Below, piece after piece: positions 28,242 through 37,491 of a stretch of DNA of 64,000 nucleotides (position 1 is its first letter; each line of letters begins with the position of its first letter). Made by a program: the position numbers and the translations under genes. Under the pieces are notes generated by a model. That model was not told the DNA's origin and ran no database searches. It saw only the letters and a program-made list of their open reading frames with translations. The DNA comes from a virus, in the IMG/VR virus record IMGVR_UViG_3300028394_000050, positions 1 to 64,000 of that record. One strand, written 5' to 3'.

Positions 28242-30107
28242 TCATTCGCTATAATCAGGATAAGGTTCACCTACACTATTATCACCTTGTTGGTCGCTAT
28301 AATCATAATTACCCTCAGAACCAGTGTAGCTATCATAGCCATCAGAAGCAGAGAACGACTTGCCAGATACAACTTCTTCTGTAATCTTATTCTCCACAGT
28401 CTCAACCCAAGCTTGTGGATCATCGTAACGAAGTGCGCCAACATCAAATTCAGATACTGCCCCAGTTACAGGTTCAGGTAAACCAAATTGCTGTTCTCTT
28501 TGAGATTTTGTAAGTTCAAATGACTCACCTGTTAAATGGCCTCCGCCACGCCCATAGATCCCAGCTTCACCTACGCTAGAATCGTATGGTGCTTGTGGGT
28601 TAGGTACTTGTGCACCACGGAATGTGGCTGGATTTGTACGATCTTGTAGCGTTGGTTCTCTCAAAGATCCATACGCATCATCAAGTAATGCTGGTGTCGT
28701 GCTGGTGCTAGATTTAGCCGCACCACTATCTATAACACCTCCAGACTCAAAATTGTAAGATCCGATACTCGAAACGATGTCAACGGTAATACCAGCCAAC
28801 AATGCAACCGTTTGCGCTGTCTTGATAAACTGCAAGGCTTGAGCAACAGGAGTATTTGGTCTAATTTGAGGATAACGGCGCACCAATTCTGAATAAGGCA
28901 ATGAATAAAGAATATTATATGGGTCAGCTGTCATCACGTTTAGTTCTTTGGTGTGTCTTTCAATTGATGATGATAGTGCCATACGACGAGCAGTAATAGC
29001 ATCCACGTATGGATCGCGTGTGTACCCGTTAGATCCCCAGTTTACAGTATTTGCATTCCCTGTTAGTTTTTGACGACCAGATGATGTGGCCGACGCGCTA
29101 TGCGCGACCATGCTTGCGACACCAACAGCACCCGCAACCGTAGCAGCAATACCCATGAGTTGTGATAATGGTTTAGTCAAATCTGAAATACTACCAGCGG
29201 CTGCGCCTTCAGCAAATAAGTTTTTCAGCTCAACTGGTTTTAATGGCTTTGGTGGTGCAGCAGTTTTGATGGGCTTAGGTGCATCCTTTGTAGGGAGCTT
29301 GCCTGGTATATGAAGCATGTTCATAATTCCGCCTACCATGCTCATGTTTGGGATCTTTGATGCGATATCAAAACCAGCGCCAGACAAAGCACCAGAAATC
29401 ATTTGCCCAGCAATTGCATTTGGATTAATCATAGGGAATTGAGATGCAATCCCAGCAGCCACACCTGCCATAGCAACAGGATTTCCAGAACTCATAGCTT
29501 TAGCCAAACCACCGACTTGACTTGCAAGGTTTACAGCGGCACCAAGCGCACCAGCAGCAGATTCGGCAGCTTTGACAACATCGGCTAGTAGACTACCTTT
29601 CATGGCCATTGCTATCGCTGAAAATGGTCCTCCAATTGCGGCTGTCAATATAGCTTTAGTTGCGAGAATGTTCCCAGGCAATGTCAAACCAATTGCACCA
29701 AGTTTAGTGAACGGTAAAGACTTCATCAAGGACCCCATTTGCCCTGTCAAACCTTCCATCGCAGAACTAAGACCAGGAGCAAGATCGCTTATTGCTTTTC
29801 CCATTCCTGCTAGATCCGCAAGCTTACCAACGGCTGACGCAGCCGCTAGACCAGCGACAACATTAGGTGATAATTGAAATGGTGGAGGTCTATACCCAAG
29901 AGGATCGCGCATCATACCAAGCGCAACAGACGCATTGAATAAATCTGGATGGTCGTTCATCAATCTTGTAGCTTGTTGATGAATTAGATCAGTACCCATA
30001 TACTTGTGCGGTGTGCCATATATCACATATTCAGTGCCGGCAACAAGATTTATCGTCTGCCCTAAAACGGCTCTTAGCTGGTAGTCTAATTGGAGTTGAT
30101 CTGCCAT
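28242..30107 (-). CDS. Hub/spike-associated structural protein, 621 aa, unknown
   Basis: The N-terminal ~70 residues look globular (DYQLRAVLGQTINLVAGTEY, VIYGTPHKYMGTDLIHQQAT, ASVALGMMRDPLGYRPPPF). Residues 80-340 are a long Ala/Gly-rich, weakly hydrophobic helical region (for example GLAAASAVGKLADLAGMGKA). The C-terminal part carries TNPATF and GRGGGHLTGE, motifs also present in the tape-measure-like protein at 40739-42814. Last gene of the hub unit (gp27-like, OB-fold, Ig-like, needle, this). No domain recognised; association with the central spike or hub is inferred from position. Confidence 0.6.
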   Translation of the reverse strand: MADQLQLDYQLRAVLGQTINLVAGTEYVIYGTPHKYMGTDLIHQQATRLMNDHPDLFNASVALGMMRDPLGYRPPPFQLSPNVVAGLAAASAVGKLADLAGMGKAISDLAPGLSSAMEGLTGQMGSLMKSLPFTKLGAIGLTLPGNILATKAILTAAIGGPFSAIAMAMKGSLLADVVKAAESAAGALGAAVNLASQVGGLAKAMSSGNPVAMAGVAAGIASQFPMINPNAIAGQMISGALSGAGFDIASKIPNMSMVGGIMNMLHIPGKLPTKDAPKPIKTAAPPKPLKPVELKNLFAEGAAAGSISDLTKPLSQLMGIAATVAGAVGVASMVAHSASATSSGRQKLTGNANTVNWGSNGYTRDPYVDAITARRMALSSSIERHTKELNVMTADPYNILYSLPYSELVRRYPQIRPNTPVAQALQFIKTAQTVALLAGITVDIVSSIGSYNFESGGVIDSGAAKSSTSTTPALLDDAYGSLREPTLQDRTNPATFRGAQVPNPQAPYDSSVGEAGIYGRGGGHLTGESFELTKSQREQQFGLPEPVTGAVSEFDVGALRYDDPQAWVETVENKITEEVVSGKSFSASDGYDSYTGSEGNYDYSDQQGDNSVGEPYPDYSE

Positions 30108-30113
30108 TTTAGT

Positions 30114-31229
30114 TTAAGATCCTGTTGTAATAGAACTGACTACGCCTACGCCAATCCATGTTCCTGTATTTGTTGGAACGGTATCCGCGGTACCGCTTTC
30201 AATTATGGTACTCGTTCCGGACTTAACGATATTGTTGGTTCCACCTGATAGAATAGCTTTGGCACTTGATGAAACGACACCAGCATTACCCCCACCGTTG
30301 GCTCGTACACCCGCTGAGCCAGCACCAAAGTTTCCTAGATATGCTGGTCCAGCTCCATATGAGAAAAGCTGAATGAAGTTTTGGTCATCTATCTGGCACC
30401 CTGTTATAGATTTTGCTGTAAACTGACCTGTTTCGGCATTGATACCAACAGAACCTACAGCACCCAATGCTAAATCTTTTCCTGAACTAATCGACGCATC
30501 TTTATTACCATGAAGATAAAATATACCGCCAACCGTTTCATATTTGTCGCCATTAACGGTGTTCGTAAAATCACCAACGGTTGTTGAGAAATGGTTTCCT
30601 AATGTGTGGGTTGAGCTATTGCCACCTGTAATAGAGTCCCTATCTTTTGATGCACGATGAGAAGCAAATCCATTAACTTGTACGCGCTGATCGCCACCAT
30701 GCTCTTGTAACGTATTGCCATCTGATTTAAAATTCATATCTTTATGACTGATAAGTTCAAAATCACCAACTTCAAGCTTGAACTTCTTTTCAACCTTCAT
30801 CGTATAGTCGCCATCAACATGAACAAAAAAGTTCCCATGAATAACTTGATCTTTATCACCAGTCACATACTCTTGATCCTTTGCGACAATTTTGCTGATA
30901 CGCATACCATCATCTTTGATTTCGATGAACGTACCCGATGCATGATAAATGTGTAAGCGGCGATCTCCAGGGGAATTATCAATTTCAATCTTATGACCGG
31001 ATTCTGTAGTAGTAACGTGATTACCTAGATACTTTGCGCTCTTACCACCAGGCGGTGCTTCGTCAGCCGTTGATCCACCACCCGCAGGTGCAGGTGAACT
31101 TGTAGGCGATGATTCTGGTGCTTTTACTTCAAATGGTGTACCAGCAACACCGCCATCTGTCACAGTAGCAGTTTGTCCAGGTTGTGCCCCTGCTGCTAAT
31201 GCTGCTGCATTTGGATCTTGAAATGCCAT
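30114..31229 (-). CDS. 5: Tail spike beta-helix protein (gp5 C-terminal/VgrG-like)
   Basis: 371 residues. After a Pro/Ala-rich leader comes a classic spike repeat region: ESGHKIEIDNSPGDRRLHIY, GTFIEIKDDGMRISKIVAKD, YVTGDKDQVIHGNFFVHVDG, DYTMKVEKKFKLEVGD, ... TVGDFTNTVNGDKYETVGGI. This octapeptide-like pattern is the triple-stranded beta-helix needle of T4 gp5/VgrG. The N-terminal OB-fold is not in this protein but in the gene at 32213-32596, and there is no lysozyme domain. It would form the membrane-puncturing needle. Confidence 0.8.
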   Translation of the reverse strand: MAFQDPNAAALAAGAQPGQTATVTDGGVAGTPFEVKAPESSPTSSPAPAGGGSTADEAPPGGKSAKYLGNHVTTTESGHKIEIDNSPGDRRLHIYHASGTFIEIKDDGMRISKIVAKDQEYVTGDKDQVIHGNFFVHVDGDYTMKVEKKFKLEVGDFELISHKDMNFKSDGNTLQEHGGDQRVQVNGFASHRASKDRDSITGGNSSTHTLGNHFSTTVGDFTNTVNGDKYETVGGIFYLHGNKDASISSGKDLALGAVGSVGINAETGQFTAKSITGCQIDDQNFIQLFSYGAGPAYLGNFGAGSAGVRANGGGNAGVVSSSAKAILSGGTNNIVKSGTSTIIESGTADTVPTNTGTWIGVGVVSSITTGS

Positions 31230-31241
31230 AATATACTCCCC

Positions 31242-32213
31242 TTATCCTACCGATGATGACATTACTGTGCCAGCTTCTGTTTGTCTGCCTGCTATATCAG
31301 CGGGTTTGATTGGTGGCAATGGAATTTCTCTGGCAGCCGCCGAAGCTTGTTCACCAGCAACTTTTTCTAAATCACCAGCGGCAGATTCCATACTAGGTAA
31401 AACAGTTCCACCAGTAGCCATCTTAGCAAGGTCGCCTAATGAGCTTGGTATACTTCCACCTAAACCAGAAATAACACCACCCAATGCGCTTCCTGCTAAT
31501 GCACCACCAACAGCACCTAGTAGCCCACCAGCTTTACCGCCTAATGCTGCACCTAATAAACCACCAAGCGCACCTAATGGACCACCACCAGAACCAACAA
31601 CAGGAAATGGATGTGATTTAGGTGGCTTAGGAATCTTATTTGGTTTTTGTCTTGTGTCTTTATCTTTGACGCGAGGATCTTCCTCGCGCTCTTGGTCAGC
31701 ACGCCCAGGAAATGATGTTGTACAGTCATCATCAACTGTAGGATGAACTGATGGATTACCACCAACACCAGAATTACCACCAGAACCTGGTAATTTTGAT
31801 ACAGCATCTAATAGACCAGCTACGAGAGCAACTTTTTGTGGAATCGTTAGATTTTGAGACCTAGCTTGAAGTGATGCTGGTTGTGGGCGTGTAATGGTTA
31901 GTTCGCCGTATACGTTATCAGAAACAACGATGATATTATTGGTAACGTCAATCACTCTAGCTTCTACGTCATAATTCCCTGGATATAAAGGTGCAGAGAA
32001 GTGAAGCTTCCATACGTTAGGTGTAACAGTCTCATCAATTCCAAGATTACCTTGAAATAACTTGTATGTAATATAGTTGACAGTTATCTCTATCGTTTGA
32101 TTTTGTATACGGTCAAATTTTACCGTACCAGTAAGGATCGGTGTTGGATTTGTCGTTGATAGAGAATTTACTTTGATAAAGTAATCTGCATATGGTGATT
32201 GTGATATTGCCAT
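31242..32213 (-). CDS. Ig-like/low-complexity protein between the two halves of gp5
   Basis: 323 residues. The first ~115 residues are a beta domain of Ig-like pattern (ILTGTVKFDRIQNQTIEITV, LYPGNYDVEARVIDVTNNII, YGELTITRP). Then follow a basic Pro-rich linker (KDKDTRQKPNKIPKPPKSHP), a Gly/Ala/Leu-rich hydrophobic stretch (LGALGGLLGAALGGKAGGLL) and an acidic-neutral tail. No family named. Its stop-start overlap with the OB-fold gene suggests a constitutive spike or hub component. Confidence 0.6.
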   Translation of the reverse strand: MAISQSPYADYFIKVNSLSTTNPTPILTGTVKFDRIQNQTIEITVNYITYKLFQGNLGIDETVTPNVWKLHFSAPLYPGNYDVEARVIDVTNNIIVVSDNVYGELTITRPQPASLQARSQNLTIPQKVALVAGLLDAVSKLPGSGGNSGVGGNPSVHPTVDDDCTTSFPGRADQEREEDPRVKDKDTRQKPNKIPKPPKSHPFPVVGSGGGPLGALGGLLGAALGGKAGGLLGAVGGALAGSALGGVISGLGGSIPSSLGDLAKMATGGTVLPSMESAAGDLEKVAGEQASAAAREIPLPPIKPADIAGRQTEAGTVMSSSVG

Positions 32214-32596
32214 TATGACTTACCTGAACCTGGTGACTTTTTACCTGAACCGCCTTTTTGTTGAATATGCGGGAATGAACCAACTGCTACTGGAAACTGT
32301 GCTCCTTCACCATCATAAAAAAATCCATATACCTTTGAGCCTTCAGTGATACCAGTCGGCGAACGCCCAACGCCACTGATAGATGCTGATGTCATCGGTG
32401 TTGCAACGTCACACCATGGCAAATCCTTTGTAGGTAAAGTTCCTTTGTCTTCCGTGTGATGCCCATGGATTCTAACTTTCAAACGCCCAAGCTTTAGTTC
32501 ATCTTTTTTACCAGAGAACTGCCCAGTACCACGATCTTCAACGGTGCCTACCCACCATGTTAAATTTTTACCAAATGTACTACCGGGTTCTGCCAC
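32213..32596 (-). CDS. gp5-type OB-fold hub domain as a separate protein
   Basis: 127 residues equal to the N-terminal OB domain of T4 gp5: WWVGTVEDRG, LKLGRLKVRIHGHHTEDKGT, LPTKDLPWCDVATPMTS, GVGRSPTGITEGSKVYGFFY, FPVAVGSFPHI. It ends in a Gly/Ser/Lys tail instead of continuing into a lysozyme domain. It would sit on the gp27-like ring and receive the beta-helix spike encoded two genes downstream. Confidence 0.82.
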   Translation of the reverse strand: MAEPGSTFGKNLTWWVGTVEDRGTGQFSGKKDELKLGRLKVRIHGHHTEDKGTLPTKDLPWCDVATPMTSASISGVGRSPTGITEGSKVYGFFYDGEGAQFPVAVGSFPHIQQKGGSGKKSPGSGKS

Positions 32597-32608
32597 GACT
32601 AAGCTTCC

Positions 32609-33871
32609 TTATTTACTATGCGAATCGGATTTGCATTCCAAAACACAATTGTATTTGATATCCTTGTCATCTTTATATATGATGTGGCGGACACTTGTTA
32701 CGAGAAACACACCAGAGCGGTTATCTAATTCGTTACCTTCTTGGCTTGCTGGTATCTGCAATTTAATTTTTATTCCGGGTTTGATAGAGGTATTACCAGG
32801 AACAAGGACATTCATCACAAGATTTTCGAGTTGATTAGCAATTGTAGCTTGTGCTCCATGCTCGCCTATAGTTCTTTTGTTTTCTACGTCTTTTGGGGAA
32901 CGAGCTTGAATAAATTTACTGGCAGTTCCTTCACCTTTACCTACACCACCGTGAGCAATAGCAACATCAACTCTTTTGCCTCTATAACCAGGTGTTGCTC
33001 CTTTTGTCTCATCTTTTGCGATAATAGGTTTTCCATTGAGTGTTTTTGAATCTTGTCCATCTCTCTGACCATTAGCAACCGAATCTATTTTCCCTGTCAA
33101 TGGGTCGTAGATGTATTGATGATGAGATTCTGCACCACTATCACTTGCGTCTAGCCCATTAAAATCTTGTTTCTGTTCGAATGAAATAATGCGCTTTGCT
33201 GCATCACCACCAGAACCAGTATTCTGCATAGCGTATGAGAATGTCATAGCTTCAGAACCTTCGAGCATTGATGCTATCGTTTTGAAATGATACCCGTCTC
33301 TGTCTTGGTAGTAAACATAATTTGACGCTTTAGCTTTAGACGATTTAGCTTCTTTGCCAGCCCAACGGAATACGGTTGTTGGATTGCGTCCAGTGCCGAC
33401 GTAATTTTGTTTGCCTTCGCTTTCCTCGTTGGTAATCAGGTCTTTCTTAATTGTCTTAGAATCTTTGGTGTATATTTCATGGACTTGTTTTACCATATCC
33501 GATAGCTTCATATCTTTGTATGGCTTGTCAATTGATTTTGTATTATCCGAAGCCATCTCAGACGATACAGCCGTGAGTGTGTACATGTCCTGGTTATCTT
33601 TCACGCGCATACGATCACCAACAATCGACACCTCAAACTTCATTTTGATTTGTGATCCCGAACGTCCACCAAACGCAATCTCAACGTCTTCGCCATTTTT
33701 CAAGCTTGCGTTTTGGCTAAACCCGCTGGCATCGTTGACGACGATATTGCAAGATGTGCTTGTGGTATAGATACTTTCAAAATAATCAACCTGATTTACA
33801 ATAGCGCGAACATCAGTGCCATTGATTGTGCATGTTGAAAGTAAACCAGCACCCGTAGATTGATCTGTCAT
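32609..33871 (-). CDS. 27: Baseplate hub protein, gp27-like (gpD fold)
   Basis: 420 residues. The N-terminal part (CTINGTDVRAIVNQVDYFES, SCNIVVNDASGFSQNASLKN, GEDVEIAFGGRSG) and the block DMYTLTAVSSEMASDNTKSI with KPYKDMKLSDMVKQVHEIYT follow the hub-ring fold of gp27/late-control gpD. The C-terminal GNTSIKPGIKIKLQIPASQ and SGVFLVTSVRHIIY fit the same fold. It lies immediately upstream of the OB-fold protein, its expected partner. T4 gp27 has 391 residues. Confidence 0.75.
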   Translation of the reverse strand: MTDQSTGAGLLSTCTINGTDVRAIVNQVDYFESIYTTSTSCNIVVNDASGFSQNASLKNGEDVEIAFGGRSGSQIKMKFEVSIVGDRMRVKDNQDMYTLTAVSSEMASDNTKSIDKPYKDMKLSDMVKQVHEIYTKDSKTIKKDLITNEESEGKQNYVGTGRNPTTVFRWAGKEAKSSKAKASNYVYYQDRDGYHFKTIASMLEGSEAMTFSYAMQNTGSGGDAAKRIISFEQKQDFNGLDASDSGAESHHQYIYDPLTGKIDSVANGQRDGQDSKTLNGKPIIAKDETKGATPGYRGKRVDVAIAHGGVGKGEGTASKFIQARSPKDVENKRTIGEHGAQATIANQLENLVMNVLVPGNTSIKPGIKIKLQIPASQEGNELDNRSGVFLVTSVRHIIYKDDKDIKYNCVLECKSDSHSK

Positions 33872-34455
33872 CGTACAGTGACTCCATCAAAAATATTTGG
33901 GTGTTGATCTTTAATGATGAGAAGGTAATTCAAATCCATTAGATAAATTTTTCTACGTTCTTCATTTAATTCCGACTCGTGGTCGTAGATTGTTTTTACT
34001 TTGCGTTCGGTTGCAACTAGAGTTAGATATGTTGTCTTATCAACAACAACGGTTTTTTCTGGAACAATTCTTTGTGTACCATAATCATTTTGAAGGTATG
34101 CTTGCTGAATAATTTTTTCGTAGTGATGATCTGTTATCTGTGTATATTCAACTGAGCCGTATTTGTCAATCAAATATGCGTTCATTTCTTCATATGATAG
34201 TACCCACTGAAAATACGGATCGTGAATTTCGTTTGTCAATAACACAAGCCAATCCATAGTTACATCGCCATAATAATCATATGCAACAGAATCCGGGCGC
34301 TCACCATCTTTCACATGATAGGTATCAAAAGCAACATTTGAATTTTTCAAGAAATTTGACAAAGCAAAACGGCGAGTCAAATCAGTAACAAGGATCGACT
34401 TCGTGCTATTTGGTATCTTATATTGAACAGTAGGAAATGGTGTGAAATAAAACAT
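33868..34455 (-). CDS. 53: Baseplate wedge protein gp53
   Basis: LysM-like wedge component. Key segments: MFYFTPFPTVQYKI, VTDLTRRFALSNFLKNSNVA, FDTYHVKDGERPDSVAYDYY, WLVLLTNEIHDPYFQWVLSY and YLIDKYGS, parallel to T4 gp53 (LYSNFPKILYDF, DITRNVRFRKQVLENITLF, HWVIMLVNERYD, DYITKKYG). Length 195, as in T4 (196). The stop overlaps the gp27-like start. Confidence 0.9.
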   Translation of the reverse strand: MFYFTPFPTVQYKIPNSTKSILVTDLTRRFALSNFLKNSNVAFDTYHVKDGERPDSVAYDYYGDVTMDWLVLLTNEIHDPYFQWVLSYEEMNAYLIDKYGSVEYTQITDHHYEKIIQQAYLQNDYGTQRIVPEKTVVVDKTTYLTLVATERKVKTIYDHESELNEERRKIYLMDLNYLLIIKDQHPNIFDGVTVR

Positions 34456-34470
34456 TGCTACTTTCTATTA

Positions 34471-35628
34471 TTAATAGTTTGGCAAAACTGGATTACTGCC
34501 TGTAGTTGGAACTGGTATACGAGGTCGTTGATCTAAAGGCACTGGTGGTTGTGCGCGGTCAGCAGCATTACCGGCAGCATCCGGCCGAGCCATTGTGCCT
34601 CTTGACTGCGGATTTACATATGGCGGTTCTCTTACAGCCGCTGGAGCCACTGGTGACGGATTTAAGTATTGCTTAGAAATAACTTCAGTCTCTTTAAATG
34701 TCAATGATAACGAAACTTCAGCTGGTGCAGGTTCACCACTACCATCAGCATTGCGGATATACGCAGCATAGCCTTGCGAATGGTAATCAACCTTAATGTC
34801 TGTGCATACGGATGGTCTCAATCTAAACAGGTACGAGTCTCTGGCAAATTTAATTTCAAAAAATTCTGGATACTTGAAGAATAAACCACCAGCAACAAAT
34901 TCAGGGTGCGAGTAGTAAACAAACATTTCAATTATTCGGCGAATACTATCCGACTCTTCTCGATTGCGTGGAGATAGTTTCCAACTAAACGTATGGTCAC
35001 GAAAATCAACGCCAGTAAATAGTACGATCTTGTGTGGATTTTGTGCGACGCCACCAAAAACTTTGAGTGCAGCGGCTAGTTCATTCCCGCCTACACCTAA
35101 TGCTGCACCAGCAGCAGTTAATCCAGCTCCTGCACCAGTTTTTGCAGCTAGTGCTGCACCAGCTGATATTCCTGCTCCAGCTAATGATGCACCAGTTGCT
35201 GCTTGCCCTGGGATATCTTGGTTGTTATAAATTCCACGGTCAAAAGCTTTTAGAGCGGATCCAACTCCTAAACTTAAATCTGGTGTAGTATATGATGGAT
35301 TGTAATCGGTAGAAAGATTAGCTGGTAATGGAAGACGAATTGTTCCACCAGTTCCAACGACAGATGATATGCCGCCAAGAAAACCACCGATAAAATCTTC
35401 GGCTGCACCTTTTGTAGGCTTAGCAACAAACTCGACCCAATTATTATTCATGGTTAGGTCTCTAGGAAACGTGTTGATGTCCCCTTTAAAAGGATCACCA
35501 CCAGTGCTACCAAGCATTGATTGATTTATAGAAGTAAGCCCAGGTGCGCGGGCGGTTGCTTGAACCGGTGGTGCACCTGCTTGCGCTCTTGCTATAGCAA
35601 CTCCTGATGCGTTATCGTCTGGTGGCAT
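34471..35628 (-). CDS. 48: Baseplate tail-tube cap gp48
   Basis: 385 residues against 364 in T4. The diagnostic part is residues about 200-320: NPHKIVLFTGVDFRDHTFSW, KLSPRNREESDSIRRIIEMF, EFFEIKFARD, LRPSVCTDIKVDYHSQGYAA, PAEVSLSLTFKETEVISKQY. This is the tube-like fold shared by gp48/gp54. The N-terminal ~190 residues include an Ala/Gly-rich hydrophobic run; the C-terminus is Pro-rich. A TATAAATA late promoter (35653-35660) and AGGAG lie upstream. First gene of the minus-strand tail operon. Confidence 0.78.
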   Translation of the reverse strand: MPPDDNASGVAIARAQAGAPPVQATARAPGLTSINQSMLGSTGGDPFKGDINTFPRDLTMNNNWVEFVAKPTKGAAEDFIGGFLGGISSVVGTGGTIRLPLPANLSTDYNPSYTTPDLSLGVGSALKAFDRGIYNNQDIPGQAATGASLAGAGISAGAALAAKTGAGAGLTAAGAALGVGGNELAAALKVFGGVAQNPHKIVLFTGVDFRDHTFSWKLSPRNREESDSIRRIIEMFVYYSHPEFVAGGLFFKYPEFFEIKFARDSYLFRLRPSVCTDIKVDYHSQGYAAYIRNADGSGEPAPAEVSLSLTFKETEVISKQYLNPSPVAPAAVREPPYVNPQSRGTMARPDAAGNAADRAQPPVPLDQRPRIPVPTTGSNPVLPNY

Positions 35629-35652
35629 ATTTTGTTATCTCCTAACTGAGTC

Positions 35653-35660
35653 TATTTATA
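35653..35660 (-). promoter_or_regulatory. Late promoter for the gp48-gp53-hub operon
   Basis: Exact TATAAATA on the minus strand, about 25-32 bases before ATG 35628, with AGGAG between. It lies in the divergent gap to gp4. Confidence 0.7.
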
Positions 35661-35677
35661 CGCAATACATAGAGTGC

Positions 35678-36124
35678 ATGAAAGCTTACAGTGGGCGTTT
35701 TACGCCAAAGAACCCTCAGAAATATAAAGGTGATCCCACGAAGATTGTTTACCGATCATCGTGGGAACTGCGCGTCATGGGTTATCTTGATAGTAATCCT
35801 AATATTATTCAGTGGGCATCAGAAGAGCTTGCGATTCCATACAAGTCTCCAATAGATGGCAAATGGCACCGATACTTTCCAGACTTCGTGGTTAAGATGC
35901 GCGATAGAGATGGAAAAGTTAGCGTGAAGATGCTAGAGGTAAAACCAAAAGCTCAATCTGTGCCGCCTACTATCAAGAAAAGCGCATCAAAGCCAAGTAA
36001 GAAATACTTGAAAGAAGTGATGACTTGGGGCATAAATAGCTCAAAGTGGGAAGCTGCAAAAGAATATTGTGCTGATCGCAACTGGCAATTCGTAGTGCTT
36101 ACGGAAAAGGAACTCGGTCTTTAA
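35678..36124 (+). CDS. 4: Head completion protein gp4
   Basis: Nuclease-fold head completion protein (T4 gp4/gp50). Sequence features: YSGRFTPKNPQKYKGDPTKI, VYRSSWELRVMGYLDSNPNI, WASEELAIPYKSPIDGKWHR, YFPDFVVKMRD, KMLEVKPKAQ. E51/E30-type acids with D-F (PDF) and ExK (EVK) form a PD-(D/E)XK-like core. At 148 residues it is close to T4 gp4 (150). First gene of the plus-strand tail unit; no TATAAATA is seen in this direction. Confidence 0.88.
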   Translation: MKAYSGRFTPKNPQKYKGDPTKIVYRSSWELRVMGYLDSNPNIIQWASEELAIPYKSPIDGKWHRYFPDFVVKMRDRDGKVSVKMLEVKPKAQSVPPTIKKSASKPSKKYLKEVMTWGINSSKWEAAKEYCADRNWQFVVLTEKELGL

Positions 36125-36726
36125 TGGTCGCATACATCTTCGATAGCTTAGTTAGTAAAGCTGAGAGTGCTGGCATCAAGCGCGACTCTCGCGCATGGTT
36201 CCGTAAGCAAGCGCAGGCTGTCAATGCCAATCCAGCATTGATGCTTCGTAGTCAAGCCAACAGATTAACAAACATACCTCTGATCGGTCGCATGTATCTG
36301 TTCCGCTACGATCCAAAAACTAAAAACAAACTACCATATTACGATAGATATCCACTTGTAATTCCTATTGGCTCTGGTGGCAAGACTGGTGGTACCGCAT
36401 CGTCTGGTGGTTCGTTTCTTGGTTTGAATCTTCACTATTTGCCACCAGTGCTGCGAGCAAAGCTGATGGATGCATTATACAACGTAGCGTCGTCAAAGAC
36501 GTTTGACGAAAAGACAAAGCTAAAGATATCCTATGACATCCTTAGTCAAGCATCGCGCTACCGTTTCTTCAAGCCATGCGTCAAGCGTTATCTGATCTCG
36601 CATGTGCAATCTAAATTTTTCTATATTGAACCCACTGAGTGGGACATGGCTTTGTTTCTTCCGCTTGATAGATTTGTTGGAGCAAGTAAAAATGTTGTCT
36701 ACAAAGACAGTCGCAATAGGATTTAA
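36124..36726 (+). CDS. Conserved T4-like phage protein, 200 aa, unknown
   Basis: Contains LRSQANRLTNIPLIGRMYLF, YYDRYPLVIPIGSGG, GSFLGLNLHYLPPVLRAKLM and RYRFFKPCVKRYLISHVQS. The YYDRYPLV...GFLGLNLHYLPP-like signature occurs in T4-like phages of marine bacteria beside head/tail genes, but I know no assigned function. Start overlaps the gp4 stop (TAATG), so co-translated with gp4. Confidence 0.6.
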   Translation: MVAYIFDSLVSKAESAGIKRDSRAWFRKQAQAVNANPALMLRSQANRLTNIPLIGRMYLFRYDPKTKNKLPYYDRYPLVIPIGSGGKTGGTASSGGSFLGLNLHYLPPVLRAKLMDALYNVASSKTFDEKTKLKISYDILSQASRYRFFKPCVKRYLISHVQSKFFYIEPTEWDMALFLPLDRFVGASKNVVYKDSRNRI

Positions 36727-36728
36727 CC

Positions 36729-37469
36729 ATGCCATTTAATGTAGCAGTTTTTAACTCACAAATATCTAGAACAGGTATCGCAGCACCTTCACACTTTGAA
36801 GCTGTTATAACACGAGGTCCAGGTGGTAGAACACTACCTGGTTTAGAGGTAGGTATGCGCTTTCGTATCGAAGCAGTTAATCTACCTGGGCGCACCTTGA
36901 CAACATTGGACCAACAATATCATGGGCCAGTTCGCGCAATGCCATATCGTTTTACACACCAACCAGTTACTTTCACAGTTATTCTCTCGCGTGACATGCG
37001 CGAGCGCGAAGCATTTATGAAATGGCAAGATTATTTTGTTGGGCATCATCGTACTAATTATAATACAGCCATTGTACCAGGAATGTTCGACTCAAAATAT
37101 TATGATGATGGCATTGGAGAATTTGAAATTTGGCAATATTCACAACCAACACCTCAACAATTTCCAACACAGAGCCCTAGAGTAGCAGGTAGTCCAGCAT
37201 TCAATCAAACACCCGGAACTGGGTTAGGTAATCCTGGACTTACAATGCAAGATCAACCGGACCATATCATTCAAAATCAAATCAAATTTCTAGAAGCTTA
37301 CCCAAGCACTGTAAATGATATTGCTATGTCATGGGGTGATGAAGGATATGCAAAGCTTCAAGTTGAAATGAGATATCGCACATCTATTGAAGCTAATAGA
37401 TCATTCAAAAACAGTTCAGATTTTGTTATTGATTGGATTGGAAATGACCCTGGAATGTTTGGGGTTTAA
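36729..37469 (+). CDS. Tail tube family protein, probably gp54-like initiator (or gp19)
   Basis: Tube-fold features: HFEAVITRGPGG, RFRIEAVNLPGRTLTTLDQQ, RFTHQPVTFTVILSRDMRER, AFMKWQDYF, IGEFEIWQ, and KFLEAYPSTVNDIAMSWGDE, YAKLQVEMRYRTSIEA. This order resembles gp19 tube subunits, but the gene lies far from a sheath gene and next to gp26/gp51-like genes. A baseplate-tube junction protein (gp54) is therefore favoured. A ~45-residue Gln/Pro-rich insertion sits at about 138-185. Confidence 0.68.
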   Translation: MPFNVAVFNSQISRTGIAAPSHFEAVITRGPGGRTLPGLEVGMRFRIEAVNLPGRTLTTLDQQYHGPVRAMPYRFTHQPVTFTVILSRDMREREAFMKWQDYFVGHHRTNYNTAIVPGMFDSKYYDDGIGEFEIWQYSQPTPQQFPTQSPRVAGSPAFNQTPGTGLGNPGLTMQDQPDHIIQNQIKFLEAYPSTVNDIAMSWGDEGYAKLQVEMRYRTSIEANRSFKNSSDFVIDWIGNDPGMFGV

Positions 37470-37491
37470 TATTAAACAAGTGGGGTAAATT

